Of a DNA stretch of 64,000 bases, positions 42,462 to 54,678 are shown piece after piece (within the stretch, counting starts at the first letter, position 1; every line of letters begins with the position of its first letter). Origin of the DNA: Cephalotus follicularis (lineage: Eukaryota > Streptophyta > Magnoliopsida > Oxalidales > Cephalotaceae); assembly GCA_001972305.1 (NCBI GenBank), contig BDDD01001972.1, forward strand, positions 487,872 through 551,871, given 5' to 3'. The position numbers and the translations under genes were made by a program. The notes beneath the pieces were generated by a model that ran no database searches, was not told the DNA's origin, and worked only from the letters and a program-made list of their open reading frames with translations.

Positions 42462-42909
42462 GAAAGTTTAATAAGTTTAATACCTTACATATTTGTAATT
42501 GATGTGGGGAAAAATCATCTTATACCAAGAACGACTCGTATCAATTGCAGACGTTGCCAAGTGTCTAAGAGTATTAAGGTCTACATAAACATGAGTCAGA
42601 GGAAGCTCTTTAACTCAAGCCACAGTGACAGACGAAGAACTCCTCTTCGACATCAGAGCCGAGGAGCGCCCCTGTCGTTGCTTTGTAGAGGTTGTCCTCC
42701 TCGTCATCCGTGCTGGCATCAATGCAGAGGACATCCTCCCTTGCTACTTCGTTGAGAACCTCTTCCTCGGCAGCGTTGCAGGCAACACGATGGCCTAGGC
42801 ACAAGCCCTTGAAGAAGCTCTTGACGTTGAAGACCTGGAAACGGACAAGAGACCAGAGGACCTATCTTTCCTCTCTCTCTACGGTCGTCCTCTACAGGAC
42901 GAGGCCTTG
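42462..42909. other. Unassigned stretch with an open frame of unknown nature
   Basis: The plus strand is open from 42595 to about 42905 (and on to 43050 in the LTR of element B) apart from one TAG at 42796-42798. The frame reads TDEELLFDIRAEERP, VVLLVIRAGINAEDILPCYF and KRPEDLSFLSLYGRPL. I recognise no family, and an acidic frame on the other strand is also open. Coding is not proven. Confidence 0.3.
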
Positions 42910-43357
42910 ACATCCGTCTACATTCCAGGGGTTTATTTCCTCAGATATGAAAAGATAGGATATGGTGAACAACCTACAAGGAAAGTACCAACAAATCCGG
43001 AGAAGATCAAGGGAAATGACCGAGATCCTCGGCATTTCCTTAGGGGATAACAATCACCTCCGTTTTTCACGCTCAAACAGTTACCAACCAACTCTATAAA
43101 TACCAGTTTCACAAACTGTACAAAGGTCGACCATTTTTAACATTCTAAAGAACCTAGTTTTCTCTGTGCATCTACTAACTTGAGCGTCGGAGTGTCCCCG
43201 GGAGAACAACCTCCTAGACCTTCTACCCTTGTTTGTTCTACTTGTGCAGTGATTCTCAACCATCAAACACCTTTCTCGTACATATTCAAGCGTTTCTCTA
43301 AACAAATCAAAGCCCTCCACGTAGGGTGCTGTTGAGGGAAAGATTTTTACCTCAATA
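42910..43357 (+). repeat. 5' LTR of Tat element B (start uncertain)
   Basis: The end is fixed by the primer site after CTCAATA (a decayed CTCAACA). Blocks shared with the LTR of A (GATCAAGGGAAAT, ATCCTCGGCATTTCCTTAGGGGATA in two parts ATCCTCGGCATTTCC and TTAGGGGATA, then TATAAATAC) show it reaches at least to about 42990. A start at TGACATCCG near 42910 would give a length close to that of A. Confidence 0.65.
43095..43102 (+). promoter_or_regulatory. TATA box in the LTR of element B
   Basis: CTCTATAAATACC lies at the same place relative to shared LTR blocks as the TATA box of element A. Confidence 0.65.
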
Positions 43358-43359
43358 AT

Positions 43360-43374
43360 TGGCGCCGTCTGTGG
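43360..43374 (+). other. Primer binding site of element B
   Basis: TTGGCGCCGTCTGTGG, identical to that of element A, starts one base after the LTR. Confidence 0.78.
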
Positions 43375-43402
43375 GAAACGCAGTAAAAAGCCATCAAGAA
43401 TC

Positions 43403-45140
43403 GTGCCTCCGAGAAAAAACATCAACAATTCTAGAGCCACCAACAGCCGACAACAAGAGATCCCACCTCCTCTTCCTGAGGCCGGCCAAGTTGTGGCCCA
43501 AGAACAAGCTCTCGTCACTGGGGAGCAGCTCAATCAGCTCCTCCAATGAATAGAGCGTCTCACAAATTTGTTGACAACCAACATTGCCAACCAGGCCCAG
43601 GCCAGACCTGTCCAAGAAAATAGCATAGGACAAAGCGGCATTGATAGGCCAGCGAGGTGCTAGGCGAAACCCGCCTAGGGGAGAGAGACTTCATTCAAGG
43701 CGGTCATGGGATAATATTCCCTTGGGGAGGAGGCCTGAGATCAATGCATCTCAGAGGGCAGAGTCCTCAACTACCTGAGATCAGCCCAACGATCCCAAGA
43801 GAGAGCACCCAAAGCACCAAGCCAAGGATGTGGATCCTCAAGGGGGAGCCAGGGGCGCAGAAGATGCACAAGTGCGGTCTAATGCCCCGCGCAGAGCAGC
43901 GACTGTCCAGGGAAGCAGGGCAGATCTCGCGGCTACACTGGCCATGGGGTCACGTGTTTCTAGCAGGGCTAAAAACATTGAAGACGTGGAGCAAGCAATG
44001 AACAGAAGGTTTACCGAGGTGGAGAGAAGACTCCAGGGGGGCGGGAAACCAAGGGGATATCTGTCAGAGGTGCGCAACCTTAATGCCCACCCCTTTACAC
44101 CCGAGATCATGACGGAGCGTATCCCCAGCGGATTCCGGCTCCCTAGCCTTGATAAATACGATGGGACCACGGATCCCATCCAACATGTGCGCACCTACAT
44201 TCAGACCATGTTGGTGCACCAGGCCTTAAACGCCACACTATGTCAAGGATTCCCGGCCACGTTGATTGGAGCTGCCCACTCGTGGTTTTCTACCCTGGCT
44301 CAGAGGTCAGTGAAGGATTTCGACCAGCTTACGGAGCTGTTTGTCACCAAATTTCTCAACAGCACTACGCAGAGGAGGAACTCTACCCACCTGATCAATG
44401 TGGTGCAGGGGAGAGATGAGTCACTAAGGGACTACCTCACCAAGTTCAATAGGGAGTCTCTCACGGTGAAAGATCTAGAGCCGTCCTTCGCCCTAGCAGC
44501 ATTAAACAGTGGCCTGAGGAACAACTCGTCCTTCACTTTCTCCCTTTTGAAGAAACACGCGATGGACATGGAAGACCTGCTGAGGAAAGCAGAAAGGTAT
44601 GTCAATACCGAGGAAGAGATGGCATCCAGGAAACAAAAAACACCCTGGTCAGGCCATCAGGAGGAGAAAGGGGAGCATTCACGAAATGCCCCCGGGAAGA
44701 AGGAGAAGAGGAAAGAGAGGTCCGACCTGCCAAAGGACGACCTCAGACACAAGCACTCCAGGAGGGGTGACTCACCCAGGAGAGGGGCGCCTGTCCCATC
44801 CTACAACAACTTTGCCCCCCTCCTGGACACTCGCACCAGAATACTTGCTATGGAGCAGGACAAGGTCCCTATCCAGTGGCCCGAGAAGATGAGGTCCCCA
44901 GCAGAGAAGAGGGACACAGAAAAATATTACCGGTATCATCGTGACCACGGACATGATACCGAGGAGTACAGACAGTTAAAGAATCAGATTGAAGATCTGA
45001 TTCACAAGGGGCATTTGCGCAAATATGTGGACAGAGATGCTCCCGGGGGGTCGCTTCTGGTGGCGACCACAAGAATGCTAGAAAAGCCTACGGAAGACAA
45101 TCTCTTGCTATGTAACAAGTTCGTCACAGCAAAAGGCTGA
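43403..45140 (+). pseudogene. Tat element B gag
   Basis: The expected start codon is GTG at 43403 (the aligned codon of element A is ATG). After stops and a frameshift, a frame of 436 codons is open from 43830 to 45140: RRFTEVERRLQGGG, GFRLPSLDKYDGTTDPIQHV, AHSWFSTL, FVTKFLN, GRDESLRDYLTKFN, AERYVNTEEEMASRKQK. It is better preserved than in element A. The zinc-binding motif reads YRYHRDHGHDTEEY; both Cys of element A (CRYHCDHGHDTEEC) are Tyr here, which would abolish metal binding. Confidence 0.9.
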
Positions 45141-45154
45141 GAACAGGTAGAGAT

Positions 45155-46393
45155 GGGGAGGTAATATCCTTCTCGGAGGTGGACTATGAGGGAGTACGTC
45201 TTCCTCATGATGATCCAGTGGTGGTAACTCTTCAAGTGGCACTTTTCACTATGAAGAGGATTCTTGTTGATAGCGGGAGCTCGGCCGATATCCTGTACAA
45301 GCACGCATTTGATCAGCTGAGGATACCGACCGACCAGTTGAAGCCTGTGAAGACCCCACTGGTTGGCTTCGCATGAGAGATGGTCCCTCCTCTGGGACCC
45401 ATCGAACTGTCCGTGGTTGCAGGCACGGCTCCACGTCAGACCCAAGTAGAGATGACATTCCTGGTAGTGGACACACCAAGCCCATGCAATGCCATAATTG
45501 GGTGACCATGACTGAACTTAATAGAGGCTATAGTGTTCACATGACACTTATTGATGAAATTCCCTACAAGGTTTGGCGTGGGGGAAGCCAGAGGAGATCA
45601 ACAGGTGGCAAGGCAATGCTACAAGATTGCCATACTAGAGAAAGGGAAGGACAAGGTACTTCCTATTACAAATGTGGAGCTCAGAGGAGACGTGGAACCT
45701 GAGCGTCCACAGCCTGTTGAAGATGTTATCCAAGTGCCCCTAGCAGAGGGCGACACTGAAAGAGTCTTCCAAGTTGGCTCACAACTTCCAACTTGGAGAG
45801 GTGGAGAAGGGGGAATTAATAACATTCCTCCAAAACAACAAAGATGTGTTTGCCTGGTTGGCAGAGGAGGTCCCTAGGATCAGCCCGAACGTAATGGTTC
45901 ACAAGCTAAGTGTGGATCCAATGAGGCCTCCGACCAGGTAGAATAAGAGGAACTTTGCATCTTAGAGGCAGCAAGCAATAGCCGAGGAGGTGAGCAAGCT
46001 CCTGCAGGCAGGCTTCATAAGGGAAGTGTATTATTCAGACTGGCTGGCGAACCCAGTCCTAGTCAAAAAAGCAAATGCCAAGTGGAGGATGTGTATCGAC
46101 TTCACAGACTTCAACAAAGCTTGTCCCAAGGATCACTTCCCTCTCCCAAGGATAGATCAATTGGTAGATGCGACCTCGGGCTACAGAATGTTAAGTTTCT
46201 TGGATGCCTACTCGGGATACAATCAAATCCCCATGTACGGGCCCGACGAGAATAAGACAGCTTTCATCATGGACCGGGGGATGTATTGTTACAAGGTCAT
46301 GCCCTTTGGACTCAACAATGCATGGGCTACCTACCAACGACTGGTGAACAAAATCTTTGAGCCACAGATTGGGAGAAACATGGAGGTCTATAT
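45155..46393 (+). pseudogene. Tat element B pol, first part (protease and N-terminal reverse transcriptase)
   Basis: Protease region RILVDSGSSADILYKHAFDQ keeps DSG. A linker with stops (TGA at 45373-45375) and a frameshift near 45790 follow, then EEVSKLLQAGFIREVYYSDW, KWRMCIDFTDFNKACPKD, FLDAYSGYNQIPMYGPDENK and NKIFEPQIGRNMEVYI. Element C begins right after, in the codons for the catalytic YIDD motif, so the Asp pair is missing. The sequence resumes at 58842 about 30 codons further on. Confidence 0.92.
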
Positions 46394-46624
46394 TGTCACA
46401 CCCCGAACCGTGGGATTGACCCCATGACTCGACACGTGACAAACCGTACAATCATCATCATTATTAATCATAAAAATTTAAAACTTAATTAAATCATAAA
46501 CATAATCCTTAATTTAACGTGTGGCTATACAGACCCAGTTCATTACATAAAAATACACTGTTTCAAACCAATAGATAAAATAAATAAATACATATTTATT
46601 TCCTACAATTTCGTCCATAAAAGC

Positions 46625-49240
46625 TGTAACGCCCCATAGCTGTTTTGGAGCTTAAGAGAAAACTTTTCTATGGTGTATAATTTTTTTTATGGGCTTTGGA
46701 CTTAATTTGAGAAAGAGAAGAAGGTTAAGTGTTGTTTGTGTTTAAGCCCAAGTGTGCAAAGCTTGTTAAGGAAGCTTCCATATCCCAAGACGTTTGACGG
46801 CTTAAGTTGGGATTAGTGTGGAGACTTTTTGAGTTGTAATCATCCTTTCTTCTAGCTTCAGCAGAGAGTTTAGAGAGTTTTAGAGAGAGAGAGCTCTAGT
46901 TTTCTTTTCTTCTTCTTCTTCTTTGTTCGTGCGCCTGGACCAGTAGCAGTTGAAGCTTTCCGAGCGCAGCAGTGAAAGAAGCAGACAAGCCAAAAGAAGA
47001 GAGTAGCAGAGAAGAAGAGACGTTAGCGTCCAAAGAAGTAGCAAGAATTGTGAGTGGGACATCCTTTCTGTTAAAGCATTTTTATTTGTTCATCTTATTT
47101 TCTTGAGATTCTTCCTCCTCAGCTTCAATTGAGTAAGTGAGTTATGATGGGAAGTTGTTTTCCCTAATGTCTTATGTTAACCATTCTTTTTGAGTGGAGT
47201 GTTTCCCAGAGCCTAGAGGAAGACGTTATGTAGCCATGATATCATTCATCTTCGGATGAGATGACGTGTACGCGTTCACCCCCTCCTCAGCGTTCCTATT
47301 GTCTATGATGGGTTGTTGAGCGAGTCTGCCCCCAGGTCCTACCTGGATCTCCTTACATTGTGTCTAGGACAGTGTACAAGGTGAGTGCAGTCGAACACAC
47401 ATGTACAAGCTCCTTCCTCCTCAGCCTATCATCACAGGATGAGAAGTTGAGTGAGTCTGTCCCCGGGTTCCATACCTGGATCTCCTTGCATTGTTGCTAG
47501 GACAATGTATAGCGGTGAGTACAGTTGAGCTAAGTTATCAGATATTGTAGTATAGAGAGCCTTTCAGTAGGTTTTCTAGAGGAGGACCTTGTCCTCGGAC
47601 TTTTAGTCCCCAGCCCAACATTCAGTGAAGTAGTAAGGAAAGTACATATGAGTCGGCAGGTAAGCTGCCCAGCTCGGCTTAGGCCAAAAACCAACTCAGC
47701 TCAGGCCACTATAAGTTGGCAAGTATATTTATGTAAACAGCAAAGCAAGCACAGCATAGAAAAAGCCAGTTCCTAGCTTAGTTGTTCTCCTCGGGTGTTT
47801 AGCCGGGAATGACCCCAGTTCTTTATCAGATCTCTTTCTTTTAATCAGTTGTATTCTTTTGTTGTTTCAGTTTTCATGTATATTCTAGAATTAGCTAAGC
47901 AGAGAAAAGAGTAAGTTTTTCTTCAAGTACTTTAAGCTTTTCCTTACTGTATGCCATGAGATATGCTTCGTATATAGTCTTTTCCCCAGTTGGGATATTT
48001 AATCATGCTCATGGTAAGTTTTCTTCAGCGCATTCCTTTTTACGGATGCACCAGAGGATGCTTTGTTTCCAGTCACTTAGTCAGTTGGACTAATCCCCTC
48101 ATAGATTACCTTGTAGATCAGCCAGCCGGAGGAGACCCTCCAGCCCAGCAGTAGATAGCTAAGCAAGGTAGTTTTTGAGCTCAGCAGCTTGGAGGGCCAG
48201 CTCGGGCGTTTAGCTTTGCATTTCATTGGGCATTCTTTGGGTTGTTTTACCCTTCTTTTGTAGTAGAGTAGCTGAGAGCAACTTTTCCTTGTAAGCTTTG
48301 TTTTTCTTTTGCCTGCCAGGGAAGGTAGTGTATGTATACCAGAGGACAAATATGTAATCATTTGATACTTTCAAGATATGTTTATGGATGTTTTAAGTTG
48401 ATAGATGTGTTTATCATATGTTTTTATGAAGTTATCATGTTTTAAGTTTTGTGATCCCAGGCCTGGCAGGGGAGCTAGAGAGTCCCCGGGCTTGTATAGC
48501 AGAGATGATGCTTAGCGGGGGAGAATAGTTAAGGCTAAGGTGGAATTTTACCCGTGGTGGTAGGGTGTCCTCGGGTAAGGTTGCTTTGGTGTATGACCCC
48601 AGAATGGAGTCCTCGGGTAGATGCCAGGGAAGGCTTGTTAGAAGAAGGCCGGGATAGGCATAAGTTTTGATGTTAGTTGTTGTTGAGTTGAGCAGGGTTG
48701 TACGCCGAGGGACAACTTATGTATGTGTAGTCTACAAGGGAGTTTAAGTGAGCACGTGAGGCGTGCGGGGGTTTCTCCCCAGGGCGTTAGTTATGCGCAG
48801 CATTTTGGACTTGGGTCTAAGGGTGTTTTAGCCTAAGAAGGATAAAGACCCGAGGATAAGAAGTGTCCCCGGGCATGTTGCTTAAGTGTGCTCGTGTGTT
48901 GCACGTGTGTGCTCTCCCCGGGCATGCTTTGCGCGTTATGTTAAGTCCATGTGAGGAGCACGTGGGGCTTAAGTAATGCGGTGCGTTTTGGAGCTTTGGT
49001 TAAGTAAAGCCTTGGGCGTTAGTGATACGGCACGTTTGGAGTTTTGGTTTTAAGTTGTGCGCGGGGCTTGAGCAGGAGAGGAGTTAGCTCCTCTGCCCCG
49101 ACTGCCCAGTTAGCTGCGCGCCCAACCCAGCCCAGGCTTTCTCCTCGGGCAGTTACAGTTTAAGAGGGTTGTTGGAAAGAGGAGCGCCATCCCCGGTCAG
49201 GGCACATGTCTCATAGAGTTAGTGGGAATGGGTCATGACA
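46625..49240 (+). repeat. Solo LTR (2616 bp) inside the LTR of element C
   Basis: It begins TGTAACGCCCC and ends GGGTCATGACA, with a perfect 5-bp duplication AAAGC (46620-46624 and 49241-49245). The right LTR of element C lacks it, which proves the insertion. Length and ends fit a Tekay-type LTR. No gene inside; 46850-47060 is rich in GAGA and TCTTCT runs. Confidence 0.93.
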
Positions 49241-49578
49241 AAAGCGTACTGTCGAGGAGGAGGAACTTACTGCACTCTTTATCCTTGTCGTTGCTGCGAT
49301 GTGCCACCACTACCTGTTCCTGCACCTGGCCCATTCAAAGGAATGGGTCAGTAACCCTGAGGGTTGTGTAGGCTACCACATATACAGGCACATACCAGAG
49401 GAACAAACAATACAAGCAGAGAAGAAATAATAATAAAGCATAAATACCATAAAAGTAGCCCACAATCCTTATCATAACATTTCATTTCCTTTGTCCTCGG
49501 ACTACTCTACTCAAACCATACATATCAATCACATACAGATGAGTCTAGTCCGGTCATCCTATGGTCTGATCAATATAC

Positions 49579-49815
49579 AAGGCTCACCTTTAGGCTCACC
49601 AGCCCGCGAAATTCTCCTCCAGGTTCACCTGCTGAGCGGAATTCGCCTTTTGCTCACCTGCTCTGTGGTTCACCCTTCGGATCACCAGCTCTGGCGGAAT
49701 TCACCTTTAGGTTCACCATTGGCGGATTCGCCCAAGATCACCTGTCTCGTGGAGTTCACCCCGTAGGTTCACCTGCTCGGCGGAATTCCCCCTTGTTGGG
49801 CTCACCTGTCTGAGA
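49579..49815. repeat. GGTTCACCTGCTC-type imperfect tandem repeats in the LTR of element C
   Basis: About five or six imperfect units of 40-45 bp, each with GGTTCACC and GCGGAATTC. The same array stands at 57206-57430 in the other LTR. Confidence 0.75.
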
Positions 49816-51549
49816 CCATCTATGTAATTCTTTTCCTTTTATATTCCATTTCCTAAATCTATCTCTTTCCTTTAATTATTTCCCTTTCTTTCCTTTAACA
49901 TTCTTAATCCATTCCTTAAGCCAGACCAGGGCTCACCATTGTGTGTGGCACTTCCCATACACAAGGCTCACCTCAATGCGTGCATGGCGCATGCAGGCCG
50001 TTATTCACTATGTAAAGGCATGCCAGGGAACATTGGTAGCTTCATTGGAATGATTCCCATGCAGAGGACGTGGGTAGGCTCCCACGCAGTGGCCATCTCT
50101 TCGCAGCACGTACCAGAAGCGCCAGGCCGGGAACAAAGCGCATGCATGGGGAAGGAAAGCCAAGGACGGCTCTTTGGGTGCCTGGCAGAGGACCATAACG
50201 CATGCATGGCAGGAGAGAACCCGCAACGGCTCCTCTGGCAATGGCGCAAAGCACCGCTGGGATCCTCTGGCCCTATGACGGCTCGGCATGGGAGCTTGGC
50301 AAGCACTGGAGGGAAGCTTGTGCCTTGCATGGAGCTCGGCGTTGAGCTCAAGCATGGTAGGAGCTCGGGCGGGGTGGCAGCTCTGGCATGGCGTGGAGCT
50401 CGGCACCTCCGGCGTGGAGCTCGGCACCTCAACCATGGCAGCTCGGACACTCAAGCTCGGCATCATGGAGCTCAGGCATTCACCTCGGCAGCTCGGGCAT
50501 TCACGCCTTGGACGCATGATCCATACTTACTAGCGATGAAGGGAGTTTGGCACCTGCCAGGGAAGGCGAGGCGAGTAGCCATGCCTGGACGCATGTCCAG
50601 GGGAGTTCAACTCCACCACGACACCTTTACCATGACACCTATGCGCATTTTGCACCGTTAACGCATACTAAATCGAAGCGCCAGGGATGAAATGCTCAAA
50701 GCTTATGCGTGCAGGTTAGCATTATATCGAGTCCCGTGTTCAACAATAACATAACTTACATAATTACCAATAACAAATAATAATACAAAAACAAGCAAGC
50801 AAGAAATGAACGCACACAAAAAGCAAACATCAACAATCACACATACAAACATGCTGGTAGGCACTCAGATATGGAGCAACCTACCTGAAAAACGGTTGGA
50901 AACGGATATTATCTTCTTCCATCTTGAATTCTGGACTCTCTTCTGGCTGAGGACTGCTACTCGTTTAAGCTTGCCTTATTCCTTCACACTTGCACGATTT
51001 TCTTTCTTCTAGGAGATGGGCGTATATATACAGAGGCAGGAATTCTCCCGATGAAGGCCCCAGTTTTTCTTCTTCTTCCATTTCCACCAGTATCTGGCCC
51101 CATCTCCCACTTCTATCGCCTTTCTATCGATTTCTCTAGACACAAGAGTATAAAAAAATGGCAATAGTGTGTCCCTCGGCATTTTCCTCCTTTTATAGTT
51201 ACAAGTGGAAGAATCTAGAACTTTCTACACAATTCCAACGAATGCAGGCCTTGCTTAGCGCCTGGGCCGACCTCCTCCCTTGGGCCTTCTCTTCTATCTT
51301 TCACTCTTGGGTCCAATATTTACACTTCCTACCCAGCCCAAGGAAAAAGAAGCGTTTCCTTTAAGCTCAACAAGTCAATTATTACATTAAATTCAGCCCA
51401 AGGAGAAAAACATATTTTCTTTAGCCCAAGTCCACAAATTATGTTCCAGTAAGGCCCAAATAAATACATTATAAAATACGGACCCAGCCCAAAAGGTGGA
51501 AAGATAATTACAAATCCCAATAATAATAATTTATAGTATTTAGGGCTCT

Positions 51550-51717
51550 TAGGGACGGCAATTTTACCCGCCTCCGCTCCGCCCCGCTTAAAATGGGGTG
51601 GGGATTCCCCGCCAAAAATGGAGATGGGGGTGGGGGTGGGGCAAAAAATCAGCCCCGCAGGCGGGGATAGGGTGGATATAGGAAAAACTGCCCCACCCCG
51701 CCCCATTGCCAACCCTA
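51550..51717. mobile_element. hAT-like MITE (168 bp), GC-rich
   Basis: Ends TAGGGACGGCAAT and ATTGCCAACCCTA are inverted repeats of the plant hAT-like TAGGGATGGCAAT type, flanked by a perfect 8-bp duplication AGGGCTCT (51542-51549 and 51718-51725). The interior is rich in G runs (GATGGGGGTGGGGGTGGGG). It sits four bases from the end of the LTR. Confidence 0.9.
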
Positions 51718-51729
51718 AGGGCTCTTACA

Positions 51730-51745
51730 CCCTCCCCTCCTTACA
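51730..51745 (-). other. Polypurine tract of element C
   Basis: On the minus strand GTAAGGAGGGGAGGG lies directly before the TGTAAGAGCC start of the LTR. Confidence 0.85.
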
Positions 51746-51766
51746 GAAATCTCGTCCCGAGATTTC

Positions 51767-54678
51767 CTAGGATGAAAATAACTGGGGGTATTTAGCCTGC
51801 ATATCGTCTTTTCTTTCCCAGGTAGTTTCTTCCATTCCGTGGTATTGCTATAATACCTTCACTAATGGAATGGTTTTATTCCTCAATTGCTTGATTCGTC
51901 GATCGAGAATCTGGATAGGTATCTCTTCGAAACTTAAATCCGTTCTCAACTCCAGGGGTTCCCATCGTAAAACGTGAGAAGGGTCGGGTTGGTACTTCCG
52001 CAGCATCGAAACGTGAAACACATTGTGTACATCAGCCAGGATGGGTGGTAAGGCAAGTCGATAAGCAACAGCGCCCACCCTCTCAAGGATCTCAAAAGGT
52101 CCTATAAACCGAGGGGTCAACTTTCCTTTCTTACCGAACCTCATAATTCCTTTAGTCGGAGAGACTTTAAGGAATACATGATCGCCCACAGCGAACTCCA
52201 ACTCTCGCCTGCGGTGGTCTGCATAGCTTTTCTGTCTACTTTGCGCTGTACGAAGTCTTTCCCGGATAACCTTTGCCTTCTTAACTGTGTCTTGCACAAG
52301 CCTGGGTCCCACGAGACTCTGTTCTCCCACTTTGAACCAACAGATCGGGGTTCTGCATTTCCTTCCATAGAGAGCCTTGAACGACGCCATTCTAATACTG
52401 GTGTGAAAACTGTTGTTGTACGAGAACTCTACTAACGGTAGATGGTCTTCCCAACTACCTCCCCAATCCAAAACACATGCCCGAGCATATCTTCCAGAGT
52501 CTGAATGGTCCTCTCAGACTGTCCATCAGTCTGGGGATGAAAGGTTGTGCTAAAGTTTAGCTGAGTACCAAAAACTTCTTGTAGTTTCCTCCAAAACCGC
52601 GATGTAAAGCGGGGGTCTCTGTCAGACACCACACTGATTGGTACTCCATGGAGCCTTACAATTTCAGCAATATACATATTTGCTAGCCGTGTGAGAGAAA
52701 AGTCCGTCTTGATCGCGAGGAAATGTGCAAACTTGGTAAAGCGATCGACGATCACCCATATAGCATCACGACCATTCCTTGTTCCAGGCAGTCCTGTCAC
52801 GAAATCCATCGTTATGTGTTCCCACTTCCATTGTGCTACAGGCAATGGCTGTAACAATCCTGCTGGCCTTTGGTGTTCTACATTAACCTGTTGGCATGTC
52901 AAACAGAAAGCAACATATTCAGCTATCTCTCTCTTCATGTTGTTCCACCAATAGCTCAGCTTTAGATCTCGGTACATCTTGGTGCTCCCTAGATGTACGG
53001 AGAAACTGGAGCGATGCGCTTGTGACAACAGTTCATCCTTCAGCTCTTTGTCGTTAGGAACACATATTCTGCCCTGAAAGCGGATCAATCCGTTACCTTG
53101 TACAGAGAAATCCGTCTTTAAACCTCTGTCTTTGCTCAAAGCTAGCTTGAGTAAAACACCATCGTGGCTCTGAGCTTCACGGATCTGGTCCATTAACCAT
53201 GGACGGGTTTGAATATGAGCAATGGTTAGGCAAGCTAATCGGCGACTGAGAGCGTCTGCTACAACATTAGCCTTGCCTGGATGAAACTGTATTTCACAAT
53301 TGTAGTCATTAAGCAATTTCGTCCATCTGCGTCGTCTCATATTCAGGTCCTTCTGTGAGAACAGGTACTTTAAACTCTTATGATCGGTATACACCTCGAA
53401 CTTCACACCGTATAAGTAGTGCCTCCATTTACGTAGTGCGAACACTATCACTGCTAACTCTAGATAATGCGTTGGGTAGTTCTCCTCATGGGGCTTTAAC
53501 TTCCTCGAGGCGTATGTGATCACTCTTCCATTTTGCATAAGAACACATCCCAAGCCACTGCCTGATGTGTCACTATAAACAACAAAACCTTCGTTGCCTT
53601 CTGGTAAGGTTAGGACTGGCGCAGTAGTCAGGCAATGTTTTAACTCTTGGAAACTCCGTTCACAAGCATCGTCCCAGACAAAAGCTACATTCTTCTGCGT
53701 CAATCGAGTCAGAGGTGCAGCTATCTTGGAAAATCCTTCAACAAAACGACGGTAGTATCCTGCCAAGCCGAGAAAGCTCCGGACTTCCGTCACACTCATT
53801 GGTCGCTTCCAGTTCTTCACTGCTTCAATCTTTGTAGGATCTACTGACAATCCTGCACTGGATATAACGTGGCCAAGGAATGTCACCTCTGATAACCAGA
53901 ATTCACACTTGCTAAACTTGGCATACAACTGGTGGTCTCTAAGAGTCTGTAATGCCAAGTGCAAGTGTTCACCATGCTCTTCCATGGACTTCGAATATAT
54001 CAGGATGTCATCTATAAACACCACGATAAACCGATCCAGATATGGACTGAATATCCTGTTCATCAGACTCATGAATGCAGCAGGGGCGTTGGTCACCCTA
54101 AAAGGCATTACCACGAATTTGTAGTGTCCATATCATGATCTGAACACGGTCTTCGGAATGTCCTCTGCTCTAACTCAGAGCTGGTGATATCCGGATCTCA
54201 AATCCAATTTAGAAAACACTGAGGATCCCTTCAGCTGATCGAACAGGTCGTCGATGTGTGGTAGTGGATATCTGTTCTTGACTGTCACTTTGTTTAGCTG
54301 CCGATAATCGACACACATTCTCAGGGATCCGTCCTTCTTCTTCCCGAACAAGACCGGTGCTCCCCATGGGGATACACTGTGTTTGATAAAACCTTTATCC
54401 AACAACTCCTGTAATTGTACTTTCAATTCCTTTAACTCAGGAGGGGCCATCCGGTAAGGAGCTGTTGTTACTGGAGCTGTTCCTGGTAGGAGATCTATAG
54501 CAAACTCCACGTCACTCTCAGGAGGTAAGGATGTCAACTCTTTCGGAAACACATCCGGGTATTCACAAACCACAGGAACATCTTCTAACTTCGGTATCCA
54601 TTTGCTGTCGTCCGTAACATGTGCTAGGTAAGAACCACAACCCTGTCTCAAGAGTCTGTCAGCCTGAACAGATATCAT
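51767..54678 (-). pseudogene. Element C pol: reverse transcriptase, RNase H, integrase, chromodomain
   Basis: Minus strand: [24 protein letters not shown] (as [14 protein letters not shown] and [10 protein letters not shown]), [10 protein letters not shown] (catalytic Asp pair), [11 protein letters not shown], RNase H ([30 protein letters not shown]), integrase zinc finger (H ... H ... CLTCQQ), core Asp in TMDFVTG and VSDRDPRF and Glu in [10 protein letters not shown], then a chromodomain tail (ILDRRIKQLRNKTIPLVKVL, then a TAG where Trp is expected, then QYHGMEETTWERKDD). All key residues remain, but stops at about 54175 and 54133 (both fit CGA-to-TGA), a frameshift near 52450 and the TAG near 51850 break it. 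Confidence 0.95.

Larger units (their letters stand above)
46394..51729 (-). repeat. 3' LTR of element C, interrupted by a solo LTR and a MITE
   Basis: It begins TGTCACACCCCG and ends GGGCTCTTACA on the plus strand. Without the solo LTR (46625-49240) and the MITE (51550-51717) with their duplications, it is about 2.54 kb. It holds repeats of the type GGTTCACCTGCTCGGCGGAA (49579-49815) and a GC-rich stretch with several GCATGCATGG motifs. A 240-codon open frame at 49939-50661 is conserved in the other LTR but has no recognised domain. Confidence 0.92.

Noticed and set aside
50001..50517. Minus-strand open frames in the LTR of element C
   Set aside because: They arise from the same GC-rich, stop-poor repeat wording, and no domain is visible.
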